A DNA stretch of 41,760 bases from Polaromonas sp. (lineage in GTDB: Bacteria > Pseudomonadota > Gammaproteobacteria > Burkholderiales > Burkholderiaceae_C): positions 1-41,760 of the forward strand of contig JAUSDK010000176.1 of assembly GCA_030650875.1 (NCBI GenBank), given 5' to 3'. The first letter of the stretch is position 1; each line of letters begins with the position of its first letter. A program made the position numbers and the translations under genes. A model generated the notes under the pieces. That model did not search any database, was not told the origin of the DNA, and was given only the letters and a program-made list of their open reading frames with translations. Below, piece after piece: positions 34,501 to 41,646 of the stretch.

Positions 34501-34947
34501 GATGGCTGGGAAACCTGCCAGCGCCTGCGCGCCCAAGGGCTGGCCACGCTGCCAGTCATCATGGTGTCAGCCAACGTCTTTTATGAGCCGCTGCAACGCC
34601 AGCAAAGCGGTTGCAATGCGTTTGTCAGCAAGCCGGTGTCGGAATCCGAGTTGCTGGGCCAGCTCCAAACACACCTGAACCTGAGCTGGACCTACGAGAC
34701 CTCGCTTGAGTCGCCTGACGCGTGCGTGGCTACCCCGCCCGCAGTGCCGGCGCAGCGCTCGCTCAGCAACGAAGCCGTGGCCGAACTGACCTGGCTGGTT
34801 CGCATCGGAGACATCTCATCGCTGCGCCGCAGCATTGACCGCATGGGGGCGGACAAGGGCGCAAGCCCGGCGGAATGCACCTATTTGCGGGCCTTGCTGG
34901 ACCGTGTTGATCTGGAGGAATTTTCAAGATGGCTACGACAGGAATGA
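31546..34947 (+). CDS. NCS1-like transporter / histidine kinase / receiver fusion (sensor)
   Basis: 1133 residues from GTG 31546 (TAA at 31525 blocks longer ATG starts). Residues about 15-490 resemble the NCS1 purine/cytosine permease family with about 12 membrane segments. Residues 506-543 are a cysteine-rich segment with eight Cys (506, 509, 521, 529, 532, 533, 539, 543), a probable metal site. Two more membrane segments follow (about 573-595 and 618-637), a coiled coil (640-685), HisKA with SHEFRTPLN (His692), HATPase with N-box LLANAIKF, DTGVGI (837-842) and GTGLGL (867-872), and a receiver with Asp979 as phosphoacceptor and Lys1029. The last 70 residues show no Hpt motif. It is designed like CbrA-type transporter-kinases but with a different transporter. 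The ligand is probably a nitrogen compound; this is inferred from its neighbours. Confidence 0.88.
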   Translation: MTQPTQPTPPTQKIFRIRRDYNTWVANETMEDFSLRFTPRGRRHWSEFRVANTALGAVSFLALEAIGAAMALNYGFTNTFWAILMVGLLIFLTALPISYYAARHAIDMDLLTRGAGFGYLGSTITSLIYASFTFIFFALEAAIMASALQLYFTDWSLTVCYLLSSLIIIPFVTYGITFISRLQLWTQPLWLLLLLSPYLAILIKDPSVFLQVRSLSGYASGDSGFDWLMFGSAATMAFALVVQVGEQVDFLRFLPEKTPGNRRRWWFSVLTAGPGWIVPGMCKMMGGVLLAYLVLQAQLPVEKALDPTQMYLAGFSYVFTHPAIALLATVLFVVVSQVKINVTNAYAGSLAWSNFFARLTHSHPGRVVWLVFNVGIAILLLTLGVFKALEQVLGLYANLATAWVGALVADLVINKPLGLSPKGIEFKRAHLYDINPVGVGATLLASLTGIVCYTGGLGAWAQAFSPMIALAVALLASPLLAWTTGGRFYIARKSPRLWQPGQLVPCTVCENRFESEDMAFCPAYGEAICSLCCTLESRCHDRCKTRSRSTEQMQDLLGKLLPGALSSRINFRVTHYLVVLSSLAVLLTAVMGLVYYQEAIASALDPAQRATVWLAFQKTYTLLLLVLAVGAWWVVLGVESRQVAQEESNHQNQLLLREIKAHEQTDAALQQAKEAAEAANQAKTRYVTGVSHEFRTPLNSILGYSQVLLRNDKATGELRRQVTTIQRSGQHLASLIDGMLDLARIEAGRMQIDNAAISFRDFLDDVVKMVEPQAVAKGLVFTFDAPRRLPAYIHTDAKRLRQILLNLLANAIKFTEHGSVTLRVQHRMEVARFEVIDTGVGIDSHDHARIFLPFERGSSGRRTQEPGTGLGLTITQLLTELMGGEISMESTIGQGSNFKVRMYLRELTALDQHAVKDHRRIIGYEGPQRRILLVDDQASQRQLLAALLAPLGFALSEAASGLECVEAVGREIPDAVLLDVNMDGMDGWETCQRLRAQGLATLPVIMVSANVFYEPLQRQQSGCNAFVSKPVSESELLGQLQTHLNLSWTYETSLESPDACVATPPAVPAQRSLSNEAVAELTWLVRIGDISSLRRSIDRMGADKGASPAECTYLRALLDRVDLEEFSRWLRQE

Positions 34948-35867
34948 ACCCCACGCCGGCCGATGGCGCGAGCGTGCGCGCGGCGCCGCAACTCGTCGTG
35001 CAGGTAATAGACGACGCACCCGACACGCTCGGCTTTTTGATAGCGGCACTGGAGTCCGCGGGCTATTCAGTACTGGTGGCACGCAGCGGCGAGGCCGCGC
35101 TCGAAACCCTGCAGTGGGTCACGCCCGACGCGATTTTGCTCGATGCCATGATGCCCGGGCTCGATGGATTCGAGACCTGCCGGCGCATCAAGCTGCTGCC
35201 TGAACGTGCCCATATTCCGGTCATCTTCATGACCGCCCTGTCGGAGACCGCGCACATCGTCACGGCCTTCGACAGGGGCGGCGTGGACTATGTAGTCAAG
35301 CCCGTCAAGATCGATGAAGTGCTGGCGCGCCTGTCAGCCCACATGCGCAACGCCCGGGTATCGCGGCTGGCACGGGAAGCCGTTGACGTGGCCGGCCTGG
35401 GCGTGCTGATGCTGGACGCGCAGTGCCGCGTCGCCTGGCAATCGCCCAAGGCCGCCGCCTGGCTCCATGAATTTGTAGCGCCGGGCGCCACCGCCCACCT
35501 TTTCAAGACCCTGGCGAGCCAGTTCGAGACCTCGGGTTGCACCAGTTGGCCGCTCGGGCAACGCGGCGGCGAAGAACTGGTGATGCACTGGATCGGCAGC
35601 AGCGGTCTGGGCGAATCCATGACCTTGCTGCAGTTGCGTCCGGTCGCCGCGTCCCGCGTGCGCAGCGCTGACCTCACGCGGCGCGAGGCCGAAGTCCTGT
35701 CCTGGCTGGCCAAGGGAAAGACCAACCGCGATATTGCAGACATTCTGGGCATGAGCCCGCGCACGGTAAACAAGCACCTGGAGCATGTGTACGCCAAGCT
35801 TGGCGTGGAAACGCGCACATCGGCAGCAGCAGTGCTGTCGCTTGAACTCGATCACGCCACTTTTTGA
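34929..35867 (+). CDS. Response regulator, receiver plus LuxR-type DNA-binding domain
   Basis: 312 residues. Receiver at 22-140 with Asp28/Asp29, phosphoacceptor Asp72 (AILLDAMMPGLDG), Thr102 and Lys124. Residues about 150-240 look like a PAS-like linker (GLGVLMLDAQCRVAWQSPKA). LuxR helix-turn-helix at 249-299: LTRREAEVLSWLAKGKTNRD and MSPRTVNKHLEHVYAKLGV. GGAGGA at 34914-34919 supports the ATG at 34929, overlapping the kinase gene by 19 bases; ATG 34944 is an alternative that would give an ATGA overlap. It is the obvious partner of the transporter-kinase and the best candidate regulator of amiE and urtABCDE-fmdAB. Confidence 0.92.
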   Translation: MATTGMNPTPADGASVRAAPQLVVQVIDDAPDTLGFLIAALESAGYSVLVARSGEAALETLQWVTPDAILLDAMMPGLDGFETCRRIKLLPERAHIPVIFMTALSETAHIVTAFDRGGVDYVVKPVKIDEVLARLSAHMRNARVSRLAREAVDVAGLGVLMLDAQCRVAWQSPKAAAWLHEFVAPGATAHLFKTLASQFETSGCTSWPLGQRGGEELVMHWIGSSGLGESMTLLQLRPVAASRVRSADLTRREAEVLSWLAKGKTNRDIADILGMSPRTVNKHLEHVYAKLGVETRTSAAAVLSLELDHATF

Positions 35868-36021
35868 CTTTTCAGGGCGACGGCCAGCGCAGTGAACACA
35901 CCAGCCTTGCCCCGGCGGCCCAGCCCATGGATGACACGGCACCCGCTGATGACCGGGCATTGCCGGAAACCTTGCCTGCGAGACAGGCGGTGCGGGCACG
36001 GCTTGCCTGCCACCCGACAGA

Positions 36022-37251
36022 TCACTTCAGCCCCATGCAACTGGCGTAATAAGTGACGGTAGCGGGCCAGTCGGAAAAAATGCCCATCACGCCCACGTCC
36101 CGGGCCAGCACATCGACGGCCAGCAGCGTGTCGCTCTCGCGCTGAATCACCGGGTTCACGGTCTGGTAATACCAGCCGCCTTTGCCGCTGGCCAGCAGGC
36201 CGGAGCGCTCCAGGCTCCAGGCGATGATGCCCAGGCCCGCCTGTTTGGCATTTTTGGCGTAGGCCGAGGCGGCCAATTGACCGTCTTTCACGTCCAGCAG
36301 CGCAAAAATCGGCGGCGCGACGATCTGGATGCCGTCCTGTTTGTAGCGCTGGAGTTCTTCCAGGCCGGGCAGGTCAGCAACCTTCTCGGCGTCGTCGAGG
36401 AACACGGCCTGCTTGCCAAACGCGGGCTCGTTGTTGATCCAGTACAGCACGTCGTTCTTATCAAAGGACTGGGCAAACACCTGGCTGGCGGGGACCTTGG
36501 CCGCCTTGTACTCGTCCACCATTTTCTGGGCGTACTGGGCCTGGCTGAAGCCCTCGAACGGCATGGCCACGCTGGCGGACTTGAGCTCCGGCGTCATCTT
36601 GACGCCCAGCTTCTTGAACAGGGCGATGCTTTCCTGGTGCGTCATCAGGGTGCCACTGGTGGGGCCGCTGTACAGGTCGGTGCGCCATTTGGCCGTGCCG
36701 TCCATGAACTCTTGCGCAGTCATGGCCTTGGGGTTGAAGGCGTCCATCTTGCCGCACAGGGTCTTGAACTCGGCCAGCGTGATGTCGCTGGCCCGGCATT
36801 CGGCGCTGGCGGGCTTGTTCGTCAGCGCGTCAAACGGAGTGAAGGGCTGGGTGCATTTGGCCGCCAGCGGCGTGGCCAGGATGTTGGTGGTGGTGTGCAG
36901 GTCGTTTTGCGCGTGGCGGCAGACCAGTTGCTTGTCTTTGGTGAACGTCACGTCGCATTCCACAATGCCCGCGCCCATGCGGGCGGCCGCTTCGTAGGAC
37001 TCTTTCGTGTGCTCCGGGAACATCATCGCGGCGCCCCGGTGGCCAATCGAAAAATCGGTTTTCCTGAACGGGCCGTTGGCGCAGCTTTGCAGCCTGGCCT
37101 TGAGCGGGCTGTCGGCCATCTCGGCCACCAGAAAGTAGGGGCGCGGGCCGAGCTGGATGTTGGTGATGGACGGCGGGCTTTGCGCCAGCGCCGACAGGCT
37201 GCACGCCAGCAGCGAGGCCGCGACAAGGCGCTGGGGAAAACGGAGGCGCAT
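36022..37251 (-). CDS. Glycerophosphodiester phosphodiesterase, exported
   Basis: 409 residues from ATG 37251. Signal peptide [21 protein letters not shown]. The catalytic core has [12 protein letters not shown] (His71, Arg72, Glu80), [12 protein letters not shown] (Glu98, Asp100) and CRHAQND with His113, matching the GDPD layout, and later GIIAWSLER and [10 protein letters not shown]. It is longer than the usual 350 residues because of an insertion at about 120-240. The enzyme releases glycerol-3-phosphate from phospholipid head-group diesters in the periplasm. The ORF extends 66 codons upstream without a signal peptide and is trimmed. Not linked to its neighbours. Confidence 0.9.
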   Translation of the reverse strand: MRLRFPQRLVAASLLACSLSALAQSPPSITNIQLGPRPYFLVAEMADSPLKARLQSCANGPFRKTDFSIGHRGAAMMFPEHTKESYEAAARMGAGIVECDVTFTKDKQLVCRHAQNDLHTTTNILATPLAAKCTQPFTPFDALTNKPASAECRASDITLAEFKTLCGKMDAFNPKAMTAQEFMDGTAKWRTDLYSGPTSGTLMTHQESIALFKKLGVKMTPELKSASVAMPFEGFSQAQYAQKMVDEYKAAKVPASQVFAQSFDKNDVLYWINNEPAFGKQAVFLDDAEKVADLPGLEELQRYKQDGIQIVAPPIFALLDVKDGQLAASAYAKNAKQAGLGIIAWSLERSGLLASGKGGWYYQTVNPVIQRESDTLLAVDVLARDVGVMGIFSDWPATVTYYASCMGLK

Positions 37252-37331
37252 GGGGGAGTCCTTTTGAAGCCGCAGGGTTGAAAAAGGCCATGCTAGACCC
37301 GCCCCGTGACAGCGCCGTGACGCCGCAGTGC

Positions 37332-37961
37332 CTAGCCGCGCTGCCGGACCAATGCCGCCATCTGCGCCGCAGCGTCGCTGCCCTGCGCCATCAGGCCGGC
37401 CACCACGCCCTGGCGGTCTGCCGCCGGGCGGTTCTGGCTGACCTTCCATTTGCCGACCCAGCGCTGCACCGGGATCTCGATGCCGACGATGGCTTTCAAC
37501 ATGCTGGCGAGGTAGTCGGCGGGCGCATCCTGCACCTGCCAGGGTTGGGCCTGGCTGGCCTCATGCACCTGCGTCAGGCGCGTGACCAGCGCCAGCAGCC
37601 GCGCAGGGTCGTCAAAGGCCTCGGGCACCCCGTGGGCGTGCACGGTGGCGTAGTTCCAGGTCGGAACGGCCTTGCCGTGCGCCTGTTTGCCCGGGTACCA
37701 GTTGGGCGACACATAAGCCTGCGGCCCGGTGAACACCGCCACCGATGAAGCAGACAGCGCCTGCCACACCGGATTGGCGCGGGCCACATGACCCACCAGC
37801 GTGCCATGCGCGCCGCGCCCGACATCGAGCAAAAACGGGATGTGGTTGACCAGCAGCTCGCCCTGGTGCGGCACCACCCAGGTGGCCAGCGGGCAGGCGG
37901 CGACCAGCGCGTGCAGTTCGGCGGTGTCCGTCTCTTCAAAATGTGTGGGCAGGTAGGTCAT
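37332..37961 (-). CDS. PaiB-family FMN-binding protein
   Basis: 209 residues from ATG 37961: [20 protein letters not shown], then [42 protein letters not shown] and [19 protein letters not shown], the recurring motifs of the PaiB family (split-barrel flavin-binding fold). Bacillus PaiB is described as a negative regulator of sporulation and protease genes, but for most members the role is unknown. It lies on the same strand as the GDPD gene, 80 bp upstream of it. Confidence 0.85.
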   Translation of the reverse strand: MTYLPTHFEETDTAELHALVAACPLATWVVPHQGELLVNHIPFLLDVGRGAHGTLVGHVARANPVWQALSASSVAVFTGPQAYVSPNWYPGKQAHGKAVPTWNYATVHAHGVPEAFDDPARLLALVTRLTQVHEASQAQPWQVQDAPADYLASMLKAIVGIEIPVQRWVGKWKVSQNRPAADRQGVVAGLMAQGSDAAAQMAALVRQRG

Positions 37962-38064
37962 GGGTCGATTTATACGCGATAAATTGAGGCGGGAAGCCAA
38001 CGGGCAAGAGCACAAAAGCCGGCGCCCTGCAAGCGCGCGCGGCTAAAGCCGTGAATGCGCCTCG

Positions 38065-38092
38065 GGTGCGCGTCTGACAGACAGGGCGCACC
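38065..38092. promoter_or_regulatory. Nested inverted repeats upstream of the alcohol dehydrogenase gene
   Basis: GGTGCGC (38065-38071) pairs with GCGCACC (38086-38092), and between them GTCTG-A-CAGAC (38072-38082) is itself palindromic. A GGGG-TTTA-CCCC hairpin follows at 38109-38120, just before the ribosome site. The block sits 48 bp before the gene's ATG and could be an operator. No matching regulator gene is nearby. Confidence 0.4.
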
Positions 38093-38139
38093 TGAAAGGG
38101 CTAGCATGGGGGTTTACCCCAACCCGGAGTCCTCACCCC

Positions 38140-39198
38140 ATGACCCAAGCTCACGGCTACGCCGCCACCTCGCCCAGCGCCCCGCTGGCGCCCTTTTCTT
38201 TTGAGCGCCGCACCCCCGGCCAGCTGGACGTCGCGCTGGATGTTCTTTACTGCGGCGTTTGCCACTCCGACCTGCACACCGCGCGCAACGAATGGCAAAA
38301 CACGGTGTACCCGTCGGTGCCGGGCCACGAAATCGTGGGCCGCGTCACCGCCGTTGGCGATTTGGTGAGCAAGTTCAAGGTTGGCGACCTGGTCGGCGTG
38401 GGCTGCATGGTCGACAGCTGCCAGCATTGCGCACCGTGCACCGACGGGCTGGAGCAGTACTGCGAGAACGGCTTTACCGGCACCTACAACGGCCCCGAGC
38501 AGGGCACCGGCGCCAACACCTATGGCGGCTACTCCAGCCACATGGTGGTGCGCGAGTCGTTTGTGCTGGGCATCAGCCACGCTGAAACTGATCTGGCGGC
38601 CGTGGCGCCGCTGCTGTGCGCGGGCATCACCACCTACTCGCCGCTGCGCCAGTGGAAAGTCGGACCCGGCCACAAGGTGGGCATCGTGGGCCTGGGCGGG
38701 CTGGGCCACATGGGCGTGAAAATTGCCGCGGCCATGGGCGCGCATGTGGTGCTGTTCACCACCTCGGCCAACAAGCGCGAAGACGCCCTGCGGCTGGGCG
38801 CCAGGGAAGTGGTGGTGTCCAAAAACGCCGACGAAATGGCGGCGCATGCAACCAGCTTCGACTTCATTTTGAACACCGTGGCCGCGCCGCACGACCTGGA
38901 CGCGTTCCTGGCGCTGCTCAAGCTCGACGGCACCATGACGCTGGTGGGCGCACCGGCCAGCCCACACCCATCGCCCAGCGTGTTCAGCCTGATCATGAAG
39001 CGCCGGCGCCTGGCGGGCTCGCTGATTGGCGGCATCAGGGAAACGCAGGAAATGCTGGACTTTTGCGCCCAACACGGCATCGTGTCCGATATCGAGTCGA
39101 TACGCATGGACGAGATCGAAACCGCCTACGAACGCATGCTCAAAAGCGATGTGAAATACCGCTTCGTGGTGGACATGGCGACGCTGAAAACCGCCTGA
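38140..39198 (+). CDS. Zinc-dependent alcohol dehydrogenase (YahK/cinnamyl-alcohol type)
   Basis: 352 residues. YCGVCHSDLH (catalytic zinc ligand Cys41), PGHEIVGRV (His63, Glu64), structural zinc Cys94, Cys97, Cys100 and Cys108 (CQHCAPCTDGLEQYC), and the coenzyme motif GLGGLGHMGVK. This pattern matches the NADP-dependent aldehyde-reducing alcohol dehydrogenases such as E. coli YahK and AdhC of plants. It probably reduces aldehydes in the cytoplasm. It stands alone on its strand, with no operon partners. Confidence 0.93.
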   Translation: MTQAHGYAATSPSAPLAPFSFERRTPGQLDVALDVLYCGVCHSDLHTARNEWQNTVYPSVPGHEIVGRVTAVGDLVSKFKVGDLVGVGCMVDSCQHCAPCTDGLEQYCENGFTGTYNGPEQGTGANTYGGYSSHMVVRESFVLGISHAETDLAAVAPLLCAGITTYSPLRQWKVGPGHKVGIVGLGGLGHMGVKIAAAMGAHVVLFTTSANKREDALRLGAREVVVSKNADEMAAHATSFDFILNTVAAPHDLDAFLALLKLDGTMTLVGAPASPHPSPSVFSLIMKRRRLAGSLIGGIRETQEMLDFCAQHGIVSDIESIRMDEIETAYERMLKSDVKYRFVVDMATLKTA

Positions 39199-39229
39199 CC
39201 GGCCGGACGGGACCTGACGGAGCAGAACG

Positions 39230-39288
39230 CTATTGATTTAACAGCTATCTGCCCCCCGCCTTCATTGCGCCAAGGCGCGATTAGGCTC
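39230..39288. repeat. Dispersed AT-rich repeat, copy B
   Basis: Starts CTATTGATTTAACAGCTATC and ends near CCAAGGCGCGATT. It aligns along its length with copy A at 8528, with a single base offset before CCAAGGCGC. It sits in the gap between the alcohol dehydrogenase gene and the convergent AI-2E family gene. Confidence 0.55.
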
Positions 39289-39301
39289 ACAAAAAGACGA
39301 T

Positions 39302-40393
39302 TCAGGTCGATGGCGGCCCGACCAGTTCGTCCTGCCTGGCCTTGGCAAATATGTCCCACGCCGCCATGAACATGGCGGCGATCACGGGGCCAATCACAAA
39401 ACCATTGAGTCCAAACAGGGCCATGCCGCCAATCGTGGACACCAGCACCACGTAATCGGGCATTTTGGTGTCCTTGCCCACCAGCACCGGGCGCAAGATG
39501 TTATCGACCAGCCCGATCACCAGCACGCCAAAGGCGATCAGCACCACGCCCTGCCAGACGGCGCCGGTGGCCAGAAAGTAAATGGCCACGGGAATCCAGA
39601 CCAGGGCCGCACCGACGGCAGGCAACAGCGACAAAAAAGCCATCAGCGTGCCCCACAGCACCGGCGCGTGAATGCCCAGAAACCAGAAGATCAGGCCGCC
39701 CAGCGCGCCTTGCAGCATAGCCACCACAATATTGCCTTTGACGGTAGCGCGGATAACCGTGGTGAATTTGCTGAACAGATTGCGCTTGATGTCGGCGTCC
39801 ATCGGGATGGCTTCCCGGATGCGCCTGGACAGGGCCGAGCCATCGCGCAAAAAGAAAAACAGCAGGTACAGCATGATGAAAAAGCTGACGAAAAAATCAA
39901 AGGCGTTCTGCCCAATGTCCAGCGCCTGCGTGGCAATGAACTGGCTGCCCTTGGTCAGGCTTTCGGCAATACGCGCCTGAATCAGCCCCAGGTTGTTCAG
40001 CCCCGAACGCTCCAGCAGCCCCGTGGTCCAGGCCGGAAGCACGTCGTAAATTTGCTGAAAATACCGGCCGACGCTCAGCTCGCCCGACGCCACGCGCTGG
40101 TACACGCTGACCGCTTCCTGGGCCAGCAAGGCGCTGATAAAACCCACAGGCAAAATGACCAGTACCAAAATAATGGAAACCGTGAGCAGCGCGGCGAGCG
40201 TGCGCTTTTTCGGCATTTTCTGCAGCAAGCGCAAAAAAAGCGGCGAAAATATCAGCGCCAAAATCGCCCCCCAAAACACCGCACCATAAAAAGGCCACAG
40301 CACCCAGAAAAAAGCCAGCGTCACGAACAAGAGCAGGAGCAGGAAGGTCTTGTCTTCCAGGGCGGAAGACAGGGCAATTTTTGAAAGTTTCAT
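39302..40393 (-). CDS. AI-2E family transporter (PerM/TqsA-like membrane protein)
   Basis: 363 residues from ATG 40393. About eight membrane segments with the family's pattern: FLLLLLFVTLAFFWVLWPF, FGAILALI-type stretch, LPVGFISALLAQEAVSVYQR, and GALGGLIFWFLGIHAPVLWG in two parts, then VLVGKDTKMPDYVVLVSTIGG near the C-terminus. Members include TqsA (autoinducer-2 exporter) and sodium/proton antiporters, so the substrate cannot be told from sequence. It is preceded by 193 bp of intergenic sequence and flanked by a convergent neighbour. Confidence 0.9.
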   Translation of the reverse strand: MKLSKIALSSALEDKTFLLLLLFVTLAFFWVLWPFYGAVFWGAILALIFSPLFLRLLQKMPKKRTLAALLTVSIILVLVILPVGFISALLAQEAVSVYQRVASGELSVGRYFQQIYDVLPAWTTGLLERSGLNNLGLIQARIAESLTKGSQFIATQALDIGQNAFDFFVSFFIMLYLLFFFLRDGSALSRRIREAIPMDADIKRNLFSKFTTVIRATVKGNIVVAMLQGALGGLIFWFLGIHAPVLWGTLMAFLSLLPAVGAALVWIPVAIYFLATGAVWQGVVLIAFGVLVIGLVDNILRPVLVGKDTKMPDYVVLVSTIGGMALFGLNGFVIGPVIAAMFMAAWDIFAKARQDELVGPPST

Positions 40394-40467
40394 GGACGTG
40401 CAGACATTTTTAGCGGGCTTGGGCCGCCGATGGTAACGGGTTCTTTGTTGGGGAAAAGGGACGCGGG

Positions 40468-40485
40468 CAGCCTTCAACGGCTGCG
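40468..40485 (+). other. Hairpin GCAGCC-TTCAAC-GGCTGC
   Basis: Bases 40467-40484 form a perfect 6 bp stem with a 6 base loop, lying in the 193 bp gap between the AI-2E gene and the acidic protein gene. It may be part of a small transcript that ends at the terminator described at 40568. Confidence 0.3.
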
Positions 40486-40567
40486 TGCCACAGCAAATCA
40501 CCCGCCTAGGCGCGCCTGCCCACGTGGCGCATGGGCACCCGGTCTGCGCTGACGCTTCTCAGGCTTT

Positions 40568-40587
40568 GCGGGACGGACCCGCTTTTT
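40568..40587 (+). terminator. Rightward intrinsic terminator without a matching gene
   Basis: GCGGG-ACGGA-CCCGC followed by five T residues (40583-40587). The stem is perfect. On the other strand it lies directly after the stop of the acidic protein gene but has no T tract there, so it points rightward, where no plus-strand gene is seen upstream before 39198. Could end an unannotated small RNA or be a chance hairpin. Confidence 0.5.
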
Positions 40588-40988
40588 CATCGCCCCCCTT
40601 CGCCCTTGTCACCATTTTTGCCCTTTTCGCGGGCCTGATCTTCCTCCGCATCCAGGTCTTCGCTGTCATCGGCCAGGTCTTCAACGTCATTCAAGCTCTC
40701 GACGTCATCGCTGGCGATCTCCTCCAGTTCATCCCCGACCTCCAGGCCGCTCACGGGTTCAATGCGGTCCGGCAGGATGTCGGCATCCGGATGGTCGCCC
40801 ACGGTGCCCACCGAAGCGCGCTCACCCGTGCCGGCGGCATCGGTGTCGCTGTCCAGTTCGTCCTCGCCGTATGCGCCCACGGCATCGCTGCCGCTGTCGG
40901 AGTTGTCGCTGGGGCCGAGGGCATGGACGTCTTTTCCGCTGATTTCTTCAGGGATTTGTGAACCGCCGAGAATGCTGCTGGTGGCCAT
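40587..40988 (-). CDS. Small acidic protein, function unknown
   Basis: 133 residues from ATG 40988, with AAGGAG five bases before it, which favours this start over ATG at 41030. The protein is highly acidic: after a short N-terminus (MATSSILGGSQIPEEISGKD) it is rich in Asp, Glu and Ser, with runs such as DDVESLNDVEDLADDSEDLD, and ends in a basic tail EKGKNGDKGEGGR. No hydrophobic core or cysteine is present, suggesting an intrinsically disordered or low-complexity protein. I do not recognise it. Confidence 0.7.
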   Translation of the reverse strand: MATSSILGGSQIPEEISGKDVHALGPSDNSDSGSDAVGAYGEDELDSDTDAAGTGERASVGTVGDHPDADILPDRIEPVSGLEVGDELEEIASDDVESLNDVEDLADDSEDLDAEEDQAREKGKNGDKGEGGR

Positions 40989-41232
40989 GGTTGCTCCTTG
41001 TGGTTTTAAAATGGATTTATAGGCCTCCATTGTGGAAAGTCGCCGCGCCGCGCCTTGTGGGACAGTCCAGAGCCCGGCTGTCAGCCGCCACCGCATGCAA
41101 TGGTCGCACTCCGGTTGGCAAAGTAATGCGTCTGGCGGTGTAAAGCTGCGAAACACCCTGCAAGCGTGCTGGAGTCATCGGGCAAACTGGCGTCCAATAG
41201 GCGGGATGTTGGACTCTCCCTTTTCAAAACCC

Positions 41233-41580
41233 ATGAATTTTTCAAAAGCTAAACAAGGCCCATCGCTTGCCGCCCGGGCAGGGATGCTCACCCTGGGCGT
41301 TGCAGCGGCCCTGCTGGCCATGGGCAGCGCCCGCGCCCAAACCCCGCAAGCGCCTGCGCCGGTGACGGCGGCCGAAGCCCCTGCGCCCCGGTACACGGCC
41401 AGCAAGCTGGAGTTCGCCTTCAACTACATGGATGGCGACCATGATGGCAAGGTCAGCCGGGCCGAGGCGGCCGGCTTTCGGGGCGTGGCCAGGCATTTTG
41501 ACGAAGCCGACACCGATCGGGACAACTTCCTGTCGCGCGCGGAATTTGACGCCGCCATGAACCACGCCAAGGCCGAGTGA
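41233..41580 (+). CDS. Secreted EF-hand protein
   Basis: 115 residues from ATG 41233. Signal peptide AARAGMLTLGVAAALLAMG, cleavage near ARAQ. The mature part has a proline/alanine linker and two EF-hand loops: DGDHDGKVSRAE and DTDRDNFLSRAE, both with the calcium-ligand pattern D-x-[DN]-x-[DN]-G/N-x-[VL]-[ST]-x-x-E. It is likely a small periplasmic calcium-binding protein. An upstream ATG at 41206 would add nine residues in front of the signal peptide. It is divergent from the acidic protein gene. Confidence 0.85.
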   Translation: MNFSKAKQGPSLAARAGMLTLGVAAALLAMGSARAQTPQAPAPVTAAEAPAPRYTASKLEFAFNYMDGDHDGKVSRAEAAGFRGVARHFDEADTDRDNFLSRAEFDAAMNHAKAE

Positions 41581-41646
41581 GGCCGAATGAGCCCAACTAC
41601 CCGCAGCCCCGCCCCATGACCTTGTGACGCCAGGAGTAAGCGTCGA

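Noticed and set aside
37252-37449. The upstream extension of the glycerophosphodiesterase frame
   Set aside because: It lacks a signal peptide and is Gly/Arg/Pro-rich; the signal peptide begins exactly at 37251.
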